A stretch of 64,000 bases of DNA from Ketobacter sp. MCCC 1A13808 (GCF_009746715.1 NZ_VRKW01000002.1:62001-126000), one strand, 5' to 3'. Positions 8,730 to 18,555 are shown, numbered from the stretch's first letter. Program-made: numbers and translations. Notes: generated by a model not told the origin, from the sequence alone.

Positions 8730-8765
8730 ATGCCACCCCCCGGGGAAACTTCCCCGGAGTGGCAT
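8730..8765 (-). repeat. large hairpin in the leader or intergenic region
   Basis: ATGCCAC (8730-8736) pairs with GTGGCAT (8759-8765), and inside it CCGGGGA pairs with TCCCCGG. The two stacked stems make a very stable structure. It could be part of an antitermination leader or a back-up terminator for the DUF2333 gene; the T-rich tail on the minus strand is imperfect. Confidence 0.55.
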
Positions 8766-8981
8766 TTAGTACAATGCCTAACCTTTTTTTGATGAGGTCC
8801 GTTGCTTGCGATGCGGCTAATGCGAGAGATTCGCAATCCCCGTTGGCTGCGGCGGTGATCCGAACGGATCAGATGCAGGCAGGGGCAAGATGATGGTGCA
8901 CAAGAGTAAATGCCCGCAAATACGATAAGCGCGGGTTTCACAGGCTAGTGAACTGAGAATACAGGGATTAAAAGAAGTGAA

Positions 8982-9008
8982 ACCGGGGTGGCTCCATCGC
9001 CCCCCGGT
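8982..9008 (-). terminator. terminator after the DUF2333 gene
   Basis: Minus-strand hairpin ACCGGGG...CCCCGGT with a 13-base loop, followed by a T/C-rich tail (TTCACTTCTTTT), 15 bases after the stop. Confidence 0.6.
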
Positions 9009-9022
9009 AGGCTTTCGGCCAA

Positions 9023-10027
9023 TTAGCCTTGTTCCAGCAAGCGGCGCAGATCAATGATAGCGGCATTAGCCCTGGAGATGTAATTAGCCATCACCAAAGA
9101 GTGGTTGGCAAAAACCCCAAAGCCCGATCCATTGAGGATCATCGGACTCATAACCGGTTCTTGAGTTGCTTCCAGCTCGCGCACAATTTGCTGCACACTG
9201 ACCATCGCATTTTTCTTCTCAAGAATATTCTGGAAATCGATTTCGATCGCTTTCATTAAATGCACCAGAGCGAAAGACGCTCCGCGCGCTTCATAAAAAA
9301 CATCGTCAATTTGCAGATAAGGCGTCTTCAGACGCAGTTCCTGTGGTGACGTAGTGGATTGTCTGGCGGCATTATCACCGGCCAAATCCACATTCAACTG
9401 CTCCCGCCCCACACTCGCGCTGAGCTTCTGCGACAAACTGCCCAGCCGGGTTTCAACATCGGCCAACCAGTTTCTGAGGTTGTCAGCACGCGCATAGAAC
9501 TGCGCATTACTTTGGTCGTCATCCAGCAGACGAGCCTGGTAGGCTTTCAGATAGCGGATGCCCCGCTTGTATTCGTTTTCGGTGGAAGGGAACCAGAAGC
9601 TGCGATTATCGAAATGCAATTGTGGTTCGGCTGTAGCCAGATCGGTGTCTTCACGGGACGTCGATTGCGAACGGGCAATGTCCTTCCTCAATGCGCGGCT
9701 CAGATCCCTGAGCTGCACCAACATACCGAATTCCCAGTTGGCCATGTTGTCCATCCAGATACCCGGCGGCGCAACATCGTTACTCAGGTATCCACCGGGT
9801 TTTTGTAACAGGGTTTCAGTTAACCTGATTAACGTGGAGGTGGTGGCAAAACCCACTTGAGGTTGCTTGCCCAATGCCGCTGCATCCTGTTCCACGACAC
9901 GCTTCACGTTCCAGATTTCAGGCTGGTCACTCCAGTAAATGCCCAGCCCGATTGTTATCAGCATATAGACCACTACCAAGCCAATGATCAGCTTGACCCA
10001 AAAGCCTTTTTTCTCGCTCGTGTCCAA
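9023..10027 (-). CDS. DUF2333 family membrane-anchored protein
   Basis: 334 residues. One N-terminal membrane segment (LIIGLVVVYMLITIGLGIYW) is followed by a long, mostly helical soluble domain with the motifs PGGYLSNDVAPPGIWMDNM, NWEFGMLVQLRDL and GFGVFANHSLVMANYISRA, which match my memory of DUF2333. Such proteins are common in gammaproteobacteria and their function is not established. The start codon is TTG with AAGGGG just upstream; an overlapping ATG is out of frame. The large domain probably lies in the periplasm. It is on the same strand as lapD, 101 bases downstream, so the two could share a transcript. Confidence 0.85.
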   Translation of the reverse strand: MDTSEKKGFWVKLIIGLVVVYMLITIGLGIYWSDQPEIWNVKRVVEQDAAALGKQPQVGFATTSTLIRLTETLLQKPGGYLSNDVAPPGIWMDNMANWEFGMLVQLRDLSRALRKDIARSQSTSREDTDLATAEPQLHFDNRSFWFPSTENEYKRGIRYLKAYQARLLDDDQSNAQFYARADNLRNWLADVETRLGSLSQKLSASVGREQLNVDLAGDNAARQSTTSPQELRLKTPYLQIDDVFYEARGASFALVHLMKAIEIDFQNILEKKNAMVSVQQIVRELEATQEPVMSPMILNGSGFGVFANHSLVMANYISRANAAIIDLRRLLEQG

Positions 10028-10128
10028 TCCATTCCCCTTAATACATCTTATAGTGCAATGTGTGCAGTCGATTCTTACGCTGTAAAACTAACCCTTTACC
10101 GCGCGCCCCGCAACCTTAACCACACCAA

Positions 10129-12102
10129 TCACGCTGCATCCTGACGGCCCTCTGGCTCTCCCAGATAGTAGCCCTGGGCGCCGTCCAGCTTAAATTTGCG
10201 CAGCAAAGCCCATTGCTCCTTCTGTTCGACCATCTCGGCGGTTACCCTGATCTGGCGGCTATGGGCAATACGGACCAGGGATTGAACAAAAAACTGGTGA
10301 TCCAGGTTTTCTTCGATATCACGGATATAAGAACTATCAACCTTGATAGAATACAACGGCAGTCCGCTGAGATAACCGAAGCTGCTGTTGGTGGTGCCGA
10401 AATGGTCAATGGTCATTTTAGCGCCCATCTCTTGCAAACGGACGGCTAGGCGACGCAGCTTTCCATGGGCAGTGCGCACCGTGATTTCCGGCACTTCAAA
10501 TATCAAGTAAGGCGCTATGTCCCGATGAGCTTTCACCCTGTCCAATAGCCAGGTTTCAAACGCTTCCTGACGAATACTAGTGCTGGAAAGGTTAATCGCC
10601 ACCGGCAGCAGATGGCCGGGATCCTGCGATATCAAATGCCCGATAATCGTTTCCACAATCAACTTGTCGAAACCGATCACCATATCAAAGCGCTCGACCA
10701 AAGGAATAAAATGCCCCGCAGTCACTAATTTGCCATCGACTTCCACCCGCGCCAGGGCTTCATAATGCATTACCGCTTGCGAGACACAGGACAACACCGG
10801 CTGATAATGCATAACCACTTTACGCTCACGAATGATATTCGTTAAGAATCCTTCCCAGTCCGGCACCCCCGGCAGGCCGGGCGTCATTGCATCACCGTGT
10901 GCATTCCGGTCATAGGTTTCCACATGACCGCTACGAAAACTCAGCGCTCTGCCCAGCGCTACCGATGCCTGTGCTTCTAACAACTTAGGGTCACTGCCCA
11001 CCATGCACACACTCATGCCTGCGAACAACTGCACGTTAGCACCACCGATGTCCATCCCGTCCAGGTGTTGCATACGGTCTATTGCGTCTTCCACCAGTGC
11101 CCCTGTCTGCTCAACTGACTGCCGCGGCAACAGCGCGGCAAAGCGTGAACCGGTTACCCGCGCCACACAGTGACCGTCCACCTCGCCCAGGCATGTCATC
11201 CACACCTGACCAATACGCCGTAACAACAAATTACCGGCATCATGCCCATAGTGTTCGTTGTATTCACCCATGCCCTGTACTTCCAAACGCACCAGCGAGC
11301 CGCTGAATGGCTCTTCCGGTGACACTAGCCGGGCTTGCAGCTGCGCATTAAAAAAGCGGCCATTGCCTAGCCCGGTAATGGAATCCACGTAGGCCTGATT
11401 ACGCACTTGTTCAATTTGGGTGACCTGCTCATCGAACAAAAGCTTTAATTGCCGGGTCATTCGGTTAATGGCCTGCACCACGCGTCTTAGCTCCCGCGTT
11501 TTAGGTAACGGTTGCTGAGCGGTAAAATCTTTATTGCAAATCGCATCCGCCTGTTTTTCCAGTGTACGCAGTGGCGCCAGCACCTTGCGCACAATCATCA
11601 GGATCAACATCCAGCTGACACCACCGACCACGACAAACAGCCAAAAGGTCTGTTTTGCTGCGCTCCATACATTGCGGATCGCTACATTCTTATCACTGAA
11701 CACCCGCACTTCGCCCACGCGCCGCCAATTTTCGGTAATTTCACTAATACCGGGCATGGGATTAATTTGCAGCCAGCCGACGAACCAATCAGGCACCAGA
11801 TGGGGAGGCACTTTGGCTTGCCGCGAGGTTATGACGTCCCCATCCTGATTCCGCAACACAATATTCACAAAATCGCCGCTATCAAATATCGCATCCACCA
11901 TGGTCTGAACCAACGCCAGGTCGTCTTCTGCCAATGGCTTGGCCAGGGACAAACCCAACGACGTGGCGGTATCCTGGGCGTGGTTATGCATTTGGTATTC
12001 CAGATAATTACGGCTGTTATGAACGCTGAGATAACCAATGCCCGCCAATAAAACCAGCAGTAACCCGGTGATCATCAGGACCAGTTGACGATGTAAACTC
12101 AC
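10129..12102 (-). CDS. lapD: LapD-like c-di-GMP receptor (degenerate GGDEF/EAL)
   Basis: 657 residues from a GTG start. Order: membrane segment (LVLMITGLLLVLLAGIGYL), periplasmic sensor domain, second membrane segment (WLFVVVGGVSWMLILMIV), HAMP, GGDEF-like and EAL-like domains. The GGDEF active site reads VTGSRF and the EAL motif reads EALAR, so neither enzyme activity is expected; the protein should bind c-di-GMP. In Pseudomonas, LapD uses this signal to sequester the protease LapG and so keep a large adhesin on the surface. The lapG-like gene is 112 bases upstream on the same strand. A longer frame starts at an ATG at 12147, but AAGGAG lies 6 bases before the GTG at 12102 and the protein then starts VSLHRQL as LapD proteins do, so I prefer 12102. 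No LapA-type adhesin is in the window. Confidence 0.88.
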   Translation of the reverse strand: MSLHRQLVLMITGLLLVLLAGIGYLSVHNSRNYLEYQMHNHAQDTATSLGLSLAKPLAEDDLALVQTMVDAIFDSGDFVNIVLRNQDGDVITSRQAKVPPHLVPDWFVGWLQINPMPGISEITENWRRVGEVRVFSDKNVAIRNVWSAAKQTFWLFVVVGGVSWMLILMIVRKVLAPLRTLEKQADAICNKDFTAQQPLPKTRELRRVVQAINRMTRQLKLLFDEQVTQIEQVRNQAYVDSITGLGNGRFFNAQLQARLVSPEEPFSGSLVRLEVQGMGEYNEHYGHDAGNLLLRRIGQVWMTCLGEVDGHCVARVTGSRFAALLPRQSVEQTGALVEDAIDRMQHLDGMDIGGANVQLFAGMSVCMVGSDPKLLEAQASVALGRALSFRSGHVETYDRNAHGDAMTPGLPGVPDWEGFLTNIIRERKVVMHYQPVLSCVSQAVMHYEALARVEVDGKLVTAGHFIPLVERFDMVIGFDKLIVETIIGHLISQDPGHLLPVAINLSSTSIRQEAFETWLLDRVKAHRDIAPYLIFEVPEITVRTAHGKLRRLAVRLQEMGAKMTIDHFGTTNSSFGYLSGLPLYSIKVDSSYIRDIEENLDHQFFVQSLVRIAHSRQIRVTAEMVEQKEQWALLRKFKLDGAQGYYLGEPEGRQDAA

Positions 12103-12214
12103 GCGGTTCTCCTTAAGCGGGTCGCTGACACGTAACCCGGAAGCCATGTTTAATCTTATTGTTGAATAATATAGTCTATCTACCGAATTACCGGGCGCTT
12201 GCAGAACGCCACCG

Positions 12215-12907
12215 CTAAAGCGTATCCATACCCAGACGCTGCTTCAGGTTGCGCCACATCGCGATTTCATCCGCACTGCCTAACAGGGATTCCTCATTGC
12301 GGTTTTTCGATTGCCATAAACCGTCAGCATTAAAACTGTAAACCGGGAGTAAATCCGTCCGCCTGGATGCTGGAAGCAACTCCGATACCAGAATATCCAG
12401 CACCAGCGGCTCGCCCCGCTTGGGGTAATAGGTGAGCACCATATGGGGTTCGTTAATTTTCAACGCCTTTACGTAGGTAATCCGCATATTGCGGGCAGGC
12501 ACCCCCAACTGGCGCAGGGTGAAATACTTGGCGATGGCAAAATCCTCGCAATCGCCCCCGTTGCTGGCCAGGGTCTCGACCGGAGTCGCCCAGTAATCCG
12601 CTTGCTGCCAATGATCCTGATCGGTGCGAAAACGCAGGGTGTTGAAGAAGTCATTTACTTCTTTCAATTGTTGCTCAGTGGCAAGGTAACGGATATCCCA
12701 GATCAACTGCTCCCAGCGCGCCACCCGCTGCAAGCCAGGCTGCCCGTATTCAAGCTCGACCTTGTGCAGGATTTCGGAGGATAAATTACCGGCAAATAGC
12801 GGCCACGATAGCCACCAAAGCAGCACCGACAGCCACCTGCTGCAACGGATGCAGCACTGAAGACAGTACCGCAGCCAGACGAATGGGCTTCCTGGAGAGC
12901 TGATCAT
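12215..12907 (-). CDS. lapG: LapG-like periplasmic cysteine protease
   Basis: 230 residues of the bacterial transglutaminase-like cysteine protease family (DUF920). The N-terminus has a long hydrophobic export segment (WLSVLLWWLSWPLFAG). Likely catalytic residues are Cys120 (NGGDCEDFA), His155 (EPHMVLTY) and Asp171 (VLDILVSE), with spacing like known LapG. LapG cleaves the N-terminal retention module of LapA-type adhesins when LapD lacks c-di-GMP, which releases the cell from a surface. The order lapG then lapD matches Pseudomonas. The ATG has no clear ribosome site, so a later start is possible. It is divergent from dsbD across about 230 bases. Confidence 0.9.
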   Translation of the reverse strand: MISSPGSPFVWLRYCLQCCIRCSRWLSVLLWWLSWPLFAGNLSSEILHKVELEYGQPGLQRVARWEQLIWDIRYLATEQQLKEVNDFFNTLRFRTDQDHWQQADYWATPVETLASNGGDCEDFAIAKYFTLRQLGVPARNMRITYVKALKINEPHMVLTYYPKRGEPLVLDILVSELLPASRRTDLLPVYSFNADGLWQSKNRNEESLLGSADEIAMWRNLKQRLGMDTL

Positions 12908-13135
12908 AAATACATCAATTTGGCCGTTATGAGCTTTAACTATAGCAGTGCTCCGCCGCCACGCCTGAGTTGACGGAAGTCACGTTTCCGGAAATTTGAG
13001 CACAACGGGGAAACACATTGGAGCCATCGGCGTCTAACGTTAAACTATGCGCAGCTTGCGCCCACCTGTTGTCGCGCAAATGAATGCGCCAAACCCGGCC
13101 AGTCTGTGAAACCGGCCTCTGGACTGTATAAAAAC

Positions 13136-14962
13136 ATGCGAATCGTATTACGCCTTCTACTCACACTGGTCCTGATCGGGAACAGCTCTTTTTCCTTTGC
13201 TAACGAAGACGAATTCCTGCCCGTTAATGAGGCTTTCAAGGTACAGGGAGTGGAGGATGGCAGTTATGTCGTATTCCGCTACCAGATCGCCGACGGCTAC
13301 TATTTATATAAGGACCGCTTTCAATTTGGAATTACCGAAGGGGGCTCAGGTGAACTTGGCGAGCCGGTTTTCCAGCAAGCCGCCAAATGGAAAGAGGATC
13401 CGATATTCGGCCAGGTAGAGGTTTTCTATTCCCAGGTGAATATTTACCTGCCGGTTTTGAACACCGATGGTGGCTTTGTCGAAATAGATGCAGGCTATCA
13501 GGGCTGTGCGGACAAAGGCTTATGCTACATACCGCAAACTTATACCAATATGTATCAGGTCGACACCCAGGCTCCGGCACCGGAAATCAACCCGCAACCC
13601 AGCCCGCCACAACCAGTCACAGGAGATGACCCCGGGGAACACAGCGTTGCGCCTCCCTCGCTGGCGCCGTCTACTGCTGCTACCCTGGATACCAGTGATG
13701 CACTCAGCCTGGAAACTTTCCTTTCCGGCAATGGTTTGTTTTCTATCCTCGGCGTGTTTTTTCTGATTGGAATCGGGCTTACCTTTACGCCCTGCGTACT
13801 GCCCATGGTTCCCATTCTGAGCGGTATAATTGTCGGCCAGGGCCCTGAGCTGTCCCGTAGTAAAGCAGCAACGTTGTCATTCACCTATGTTACAGGAATG
13901 GCATTGACCTATGCCGCGCTGGGGGTGGTTGCCGGCGTCAGCGGAGCGAGACTACCGGTGGCACTGCAAAACCCCACCATCTTGTTCAGTTTTGCCGCGC
14001 TGTTTGTTGTGCTCTCCCTGTCGATGTTTGGGTTTTATGAAATGCAATTGCCCTCAGCCCTACAAAATCGTTTCAACGACATTAGCAATAAACAAAAAAG
14101 CGGGACCTATATTGGCGTAGCAGTCATCGGAATCTTATCCGCATTGCTGGTTTCCCCCTGTGTTTCTGCGCCCTTGGCTGGCGCTCTGTTGTATATTGGC
14201 CAATCCGGCGACTGGCTGCTGGGCGGTTTCGCCTTATTGGCATTAGGTTACGGAATGGGGGTACCGCTTTTGGTTATCGGTATCACCGGAGCGAATATCC
14301 TGCCCAAAGCCGGCGGCTGGATGGACAACGTCAAAGGTTTGTTTGGTGCCATGCTGCTTGCGGTTGCACTCTGGTTGGTCAAGCACCTGATGCCGGCAGT
14401 ACTCGCATGGACGCTTGCCGGTGGCCTTTTGATTTTGGTGGGATTATATCTGGGTGCACTGGACCCCTTGCAGAGCCCGAAAGGCAAACTATTTAAAGCC
14501 ATCGGCCTGAGCGCACTGATTTGCGGAGCTGGCCTGATTCTGAACAGCGTAATTAGCCCCGTCACCACAGTCGATAACCGGGCCGAAACACAGACTCTCG
14601 CTGTGCCGTTTGAAAGCGTACGCAGCGAAGCCGAACTCGATCGCCTTCTGGCGGAGGCGCGTTCAAATAATCAACCGGTGATTGTCGATTATTTCGCCGA
14701 GTGGTGTACTGCTTGCTATGAAATGGAACACGAAACGTTTACACAGGCGGACGTGCAGGCGCGACTCAAACAGCATCGCTGGGTGCAGATCGATCTGACC
14801 AATAACCCGGAGGACGATGCGTTACTAAACCGCTATCAACTGCCGGGACCTCCAGCCATTCTTTTCTTCGATGCGGACGGCAAAGAGTTATCCCAGGCGC
14901 GTATATACGCCTATAAAAGCAAGCCGCAATTCCTTCTGCACTTAGAAAAGTATAAAATTTAA
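13136..14962 (+). CDS. dsbD: thiol:disulfide interchange protein DsbD
   Basis: 608 residues from ATG 13136; a GTG at 13106 would add ten residues ahead of the signal peptide (VLRLLLTLVLIGNSSFSFA). DsbD moves electrons from cytoplasmic thioredoxin to periplasmic proteins such as DsbC and cytochrome c maturation factors. The alpha domain has the Cys124/Cys130 pair (GCADKGLC). The beta membrane domain has the two Cys-Pro helices (TFTPCVLPMVPILSG and LVSPCVSAPLAG) among about eight segments. The C-terminal gamma domain is thioredoxin-like with Cys524 and Cys527 (EWCTACYEM; Val is usual where this has Thr). A Pro/Ala/Ser-rich linker joins alpha to beta. All redox Cys are present, so it should be functional. 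Confidence 0.96.
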   Translation: MRIVLRLLLTLVLIGNSSFSFANEDEFLPVNEAFKVQGVEDGSYVVFRYQIADGYYLYKDRFQFGITEGGSGELGEPVFQQAAKWKEDPIFGQVEVFYSQVNIYLPVLNTDGGFVEIDAGYQGCADKGLCYIPQTYTNMYQVDTQAPAPEINPQPSPPQPVTGDDPGEHSVAPPSLAPSTAATLDTSDALSLETFLSGNGLFSILGVFFLIGIGLTFTPCVLPMVPILSGIIVGQGPELSRSKAATLSFTYVTGMALTYAALGVVAGVSGARLPVALQNPTILFSFAALFVVLSLSMFGFYEMQLPSALQNRFNDISNKQKSGTYIGVAVIGILSALLVSPCVSAPLAGALLYIGQSGDWLLGGFALLALGYGMGVPLLVIGITGANILPKAGGWMDNVKGLFGAMLLAVALWLVKHLMPAVLAWTLAGGLLILVGLYLGALDPLQSPKGKLFKAIGLSALICGAGLILNSVISPVTTVDNRAETQTLAVPFESVRSEAELDRLLAEARSNNQPVIVDYFAEWCTACYEMEHETFTQADVQARLKQHRWVQIDLTNNPEDDALLNRYQLPGPPAILFFDADGKELSQARIYAYKSKPQFLLHLEKYKI

Positions 14963-15057
14963 GCCTGATAATTTGGAGAAAACGCAGGCGATCTTCGGCA
15001 ATCGTGCAAGCTTTGTCAGTTAACTTGTAAATAAATGTAAGAACCGGCAGAAAGCGC

Positions 15058-15086
15058 AGGATACTCTTACAGGCTCTCGTTATAAT
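15058..15086 (+). promoter_or_regulatory. candidate promoter for aroQ-accB-accC
   Basis: A perfect TATAAT stands at 15081-15086, about 58 bases before the aroQ start, where an operon promoter is expected. The -35 element at the right distance is poor. Confidence 0.4.
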
Positions 15087-15144
15087 CTTGGTCATTCTCA
15101 CCAAAACAGCACCAATAATTAACGACAAGGAACCCTTTGCTGCA

Positions 15145-15594
15145 ATGGCTAAACTGCTGGTATTGAACGGTCCCAATCTCAATCTACTGGGCACTCGCGA
15201 ACCGGAAATTTACGGCGCACAGACGCTCGACCAGATTCACCAGCACCTGCAGCAATTCGCCACCAACCAGGGTCATCAGTGTGAGTGCCTGCAATCCAAC
15301 CGGGAATACGAACTGATTGAGCGGATTCACGCCGCCAAGCTGGACGGCACCGCTTTTATTATTATAAATCCGGGCGCACTCACCCACACCAGCATTGCCC
15401 TGCGGGACGCTTTTACCGGTGTCGGCATACCTTTTATAGAAGTGCATATATCCAATGTGCACGCCCGTGAGAATTTTCGCAAACACTCCTACCTGGCGGA
15501 TGTGGCCGCTGGTGTCATTGCCGGGCTAGGTTCCCAGGGCTACGAACTAGCCTTGCAGGCGGCCATCAAACAGGTGACCGGAAGCAACGAATAA
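15145..15594 (+). CDS. aroQ: type II 3-dehydroquinate dehydratase AroQ
   Basis: 149 residues. It converts 3-dehydroquinate to 3-dehydroshikimate in the shikimate pathway, in the cytoplasm. The N-terminal [20 protein letters not shown] carries the catalytic Tyr region, followed by [31 protein letters not shown] and [16 protein letters not shown], which hold the substrate-binding Asn and His residues of the type II family. The frame is open further upstream, but ATG 15145 gives the usual length and start ([11 protein letters not shown]). It is 32 bases ahead of accB; aroQ-accB-accC is a standard order in gammaproteobacteria. Confidence 0.97.
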   Translation: MAKLLVLNGPNLNLLGTREPEIYGAQTLDQIHQHLQQFATNQGHQCECLQSNREYELIERIHAAKLDGTAFIIINPGALTHTSIALRDAFTGVGIPFIEVHISNVHARENFRKHSYLADVAAGVIAGLGSQGYELALQAAIKQVTGSNE

Positions 15595-15626
15595 ACCGCT
15601 AACTTTAATAATAAAGAGAAGTTTTT

Positions 15627-16094
15627 ATGGACATCCGTAAAGTTAAAAAGCTGATCGAACTGCTTGAAGAATCCGGTATCGATGAGATAGAGATAAAAGA
15701 AGGTGAAGAGTCTGTTCGCATCAGCCGTAACCAGAACAAAGGCATGATGCCGCAATATTACGCCCCCGCTCCTGCGCAGGCACCGGCGGCCCCGATAGCG
15801 ACTGCAGCTGCGGAACCGTCGTCGGCGCCGGCGAGCGCACCCGCAAGCGACGAGCCTGCCGGACACAAAGTAAAATCACCGATGGTAGGCACCTTTTATC
15901 GCTCCTCTTCACCTGACTCAAAGCCCTTCGTTGAAGTAGGCCAGTCTGTGAAAGCGGGTGACACCCTGTGTATTGTTGAAGCCATGAAAATGATGAACCA
16001 AATCGAAGCGGACAAATCCGGTACGGTAGTTGCCATTCTGGCTGACAACGCAGAGCCCGTGGAATTTGACCAACCTCTATTTGTCATCAACTAA
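15627..16094 (+). CDS. accB: biotin carboxyl carrier protein of acetyl-CoA carboxylase
   Basis: 155 residues. The N-terminal helix-rich part ([20 protein letters not shown]) is followed by a Pro/Ala-rich linker at about residues 48-80 and a C-terminal biotinyl domain. The biotin Lys is residue 121 in [15 protein letters not shown], and the thumb-like insertion of AccB is present. It carries carboxybiotin between AccC and the AccA/AccD transferase to make malonyl-CoA for fatty-acid synthesis. Ribosome site AGAGAAG precedes ATG. accC starts 15 bases after its stop. accA and accD are not in the window. Confidence 0.97.
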   Translation: MDIRKVKKLIELLEESGIDEIEIKEGEESVRISRNQNKGMMPQYYAPAPAQAPAAPIATAAAEPSSAPASAPASDEPAGHKVKSPMVGTFYRSSSPDSKPFVEVGQSVKAGDTLCIVEAMKMMNQIEADKSGTVVAILADNAEPVEFDQPLFVIN

Positions 16095-16109
16095 AATAAG
16101 GCCTGCACC

Positions 16110-17456
16110 ATGTTGGAAAAAGTGCTTATCGCCAATCGAGGCGAAATCGCTCTGCGGGTGTTACGTGCCTGTAAAGAGCTCGGCATAAAAACGGTGGCAG
16201 TGTACTCCACTGCCGATAAAGAATTGATGCATATTCGCTTTGCCGACGAAGCGGTCTGCATCGGTCCGGCCAGCGCTGCCGAAAGTTATCTGAATATACC
16301 GGCGATTATCAGTGCCGCAGAAATTACCGGCGCAAATGCCATTCACCCGGGATATGGATTTCTGGCTGAAAACGCCGACTTCGCTGAGCGGGTAACCGAC
16401 AGCGGATTTATTTTCATCGGCCCTAGAGCAGAAACCATTCGCCTGATGGGCAACAAAGTATCGGCCATCGAAGCCATGAAAATCGCCGGTGTTCCTTGCG
16501 TTCCGGGATCAGACGGACCGCTCACCGATGACAATAACGAAATTCTCAAAATGGGCCGTCAGATCGGCTACCCGGTTATCATCAAAGCCGCATCCGGCGG
16601 CGGTGGCCGCGGCATGCGCGTGGTGCATCAGGAAAAAGACCTGATCAAATCCATTAGCCTGACCCGCTCTGAAGCGCGTAATGCCTTCGGCGACGACACC
16701 GTGTACATGGAAAAATTTCTGACCACCCCCCGGCACGTAGAAATCCAGGTGCTGGCGGATACCCATGGTAATGCAATCTACCTGGGAGATCGGGATTGCT
16801 CCCTGCAACGTCGTCATCAGAAAGTGCTGGAAGAAGCACCCGCGCCGGGAATCCCCGACCACCTACGCAAAGAAGTGGGTGAACGCTGTGCGAAAGCCTG
16901 CCGCGACATCGGCTATTACGGCGCTGGTACCTTTGAGTTCCTGTATGAGAACGAGCAGTTCTATTTTATAGAAATGAATACCCGGGTTCAGGTAGAGCAT
17001 CCGGTCACAGAGATGGTCACCGGTGTCGATATCATCAAAGAACAGATCCGTATTGCCAGCGGCGAAAAGCTCAGCATTACTCAGGATGATGTAAAGATTG
17101 TCGGACACTCGATCGAGTGCCGGATCAATGCAGAGAATCCCAAGACCTTTATTCCCAGCCCCGGAACCATCAGCTACTGGCACGCTCCCGGTGGTAACGG
17201 AGTGCGCATGGATACGCATATTTACAGCGGCTACAAGGTTCCACCCAATTACGACTCCCTTATCGGTAAGCTGATTACCTATGGTGAAACCCGGGAAATC
17301 GCCCTGCAACGTATGCGCAATGCGTTGGAAGAAATCCTGGTGGAAGGCATCGAAACTAATATCGAGCTGCATGAAGAAGTGATCATGAAAGACAGTGGAT
17401 TCCGAAAGGGTGGCGTGGATATTCATTACCTGGAAAAAATTCTGGGTCTGCATTAA
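16110..17456 (+). CDS. accC: biotin carboxylase subunit of acetyl-CoA carboxylase
   Basis: 448 residues, standard length. It uses ATP and bicarbonate to carboxylate the biotin on AccB. The N-terminal domain begins [20 protein letters not shown]; the ATP-grasp region has the Gly-rich loop [14 protein letters not shown], the motif [14 protein letters not shown] and the metal and catalytic strand [20 protein letters not shown]. The C-terminal lid has [10 protein letters not shown]-type sequence ([18 protein letters not shown]). Cotranscribed with accB. The unrelated single-chain carboxylase at 51324-54620 repeats this domain. Confidence 0.98.
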   Translation: MLEKVLIANRGEIALRVLRACKELGIKTVAVYSTADKELMHIRFADEAVCIGPASAAESYLNIPAIISAAEITGANAIHPGYGFLAENADFAERVTDSGFIFIGPRAETIRLMGNKVSAIEAMKIAGVPCVPGSDGPLTDDNNEILKMGRQIGYPVIIKAASGGGGRGMRVVHQEKDLIKSISLTRSEARNAFGDDTVYMEKFLTTPRHVEIQVLADTHGNAIYLGDRDCSLQRRHQKVLEEAPAPGIPDHLRKEVGERCAKACRDIGYYGAGTFEFLYENEQFYFIEMNTRVQVEHPVTEMVTGVDIIKEQIRIASGEKLSITQDDVKIVGHSIECRINAENPKTFIPSPGTISYWHAPGGNGVRMDTHIYSGYKVPPNYDSLIGKLITYGETREIALQRMRNALEEILVEGIETNIELHEEVIMKDSGFRKGGVDIHYLEKILGLH

Positions 17457-17551
17457 GGTCTGTCGACATTGATTGATCGCCACTGCCGGGGCCCTATTTC
17501 CGTTCAGCGGTGTAATCAGTCGCGTATTCGGAATAGGAGCCACCGGCCAAC

Positions 17552-18430
17552 ATGCCCTGGATTCAGATCAAATTACAAAGCCCCGGAGATCAGACCGGCC
17601 CCATCGAAGATCAACTGATGGGGTTAGGGGCTGTTTCCGTTACGCTTGAAGACAGCGCCGATCAACCGTTGCTGGAACCACCGCCCGGTGCCACCCCGAT
17701 CTGGGACGACACCACGATAAGCGGACTGTTTGAGGCCGACGCGGACATTGAACTCATCTCAGCTGCCCTCAAAACCAGCCTCGGCGATGACAAACCCATT
17801 CGCATCGATGCGCTGGAAGACAAAGACTGGGTACGGGAATGGATGGAGGCCTACCAACCCATTGCCTTTGGCCAACGACTCTGGGTTTGTCCGAGCTGGA
17901 AAACGCCACCTGACCCGAACGCCGTCAACATGATGCTGGATCCGGGCTTGGCTTTTGGCACCGGCACCCATGAAACCACAGCGTTGTGCCTTGGCTGGCT
18001 GGATTCCACCGATCTACACGACAAAACCGTCATTGATTACGGCTGCGGCTCGGGTATTCTGGCGATCGCTGCGGCACTTCTAGGCGCCGACAAAGTCTAC
18101 TGTGTGGATAACGATCCACAAGCACTGCTAGCGACCCAACAGAATGCGGAACGCAATCAGATCCAGGATAAAATGGAAGTCTTTGCACCCGCCGCCCTAC
18201 CCAGCATTAATGTCGATATTCTGTTGGCTAACATTCTGGCCGGCCCCCTTATTAGCTTATCGAAGCACCTGGCCAGCCTCACTAAACCGTCGGGACAAAT
18301 AGTGCTGTCCGGGATATTAAAAGAACAATCTGATCAGGTCAGTGACTGCTACAGCGCCTGGTTTGATATGCAAAAGGCCACAATCGATGGCGACTGGGTT
18401 CGCCTCACTGGTACGCGAAAACACGATTAA
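17552..18430 (+). CDS. prmA: ribosomal protein L11 methyltransferase PrmA
   Basis: 292 residues. It trimethylates ribosomal protein L11 with S-adenosylmethionine. The N-terminal substrate-recognition domain starts MPWIQIKLQSPGDQTGPIED; the class I methyltransferase core has the SAM loop VIDYGCGSGILAIAAALLGA, the acidic residue in YCVDNDPQA and the motif LLANILAGPLISL. AGGAG lies upstream of the ATG. It is 95 bases after accC, an order shared by many gammaproteobacteria, and the following gene is the usual DUF3426 neighbour. Confidence 0.97.
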   Translation: MPWIQIKLQSPGDQTGPIEDQLMGLGAVSVTLEDSADQPLLEPPPGATPIWDDTTISGLFEADADIELISAALKTSLGDDKPIRIDALEDKDWVREWMEAYQPIAFGQRLWVCPSWKTPPDPNAVNMMLDPGLAFGTGTHETTALCLGWLDSTDLHDKTVIDYGCGSGILAIAAALLGADKVYCVDNDPQALLATQQNAERNQIQDKMEVFAPAALPSINVDILLANILAGPLISLSKHLASLTKPSGQIVLSGILKEQSDQVSDCYSAWFDMQKATIDGDWVRLTGTRKHD

Positions 18431-18555
18431 CCGCACACTAAATTCCTTACCGCATCACAGCGATTAGCAGCTAAACTGTGTACAATTACAGCAACTAACT
18501 GCTGAACGTACCCGCGACAACGTCGCTGGATGCGCAAGGAAAGGCAATCCGCTCC

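Larger units (their letters stand above)
8577..9022. other. 446-base intergenic region and operon leader
   Basis: The region lies upstream of the molybdoenzyme operon and downstream of the DUF2333 gene, both on the minus strand. It holds a terminator-like hairpin 8982-9008, a short dyad GATCCG-AA-CGGATC (8857-8870), a large hairpin 8730-8765 and a possible attenuator 8641-8664. No gene is visible. I found no clear sigma-70 or sigma-54 promoter. Confidence 0.6.

Noticed and set aside
8880-8905. sigma-54-like promoter upstream of the molybdoenzyme operon
   Set aside because: GTGCAC and TTGC elements occur on the minus strand but are two bases too far apart for the -24/-12 spacing.
12103-12147. 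longer LapD start at ATG 12147
   Set aside because: A strong AAGGAG site is placed for the GTG at 12102, and the family start there is better.
16863-17543. 226-codon frame opposite accC
   Set aside because: Antisense to a fully conserved biotin carboxylase; no recognisable motif or ribosome site.
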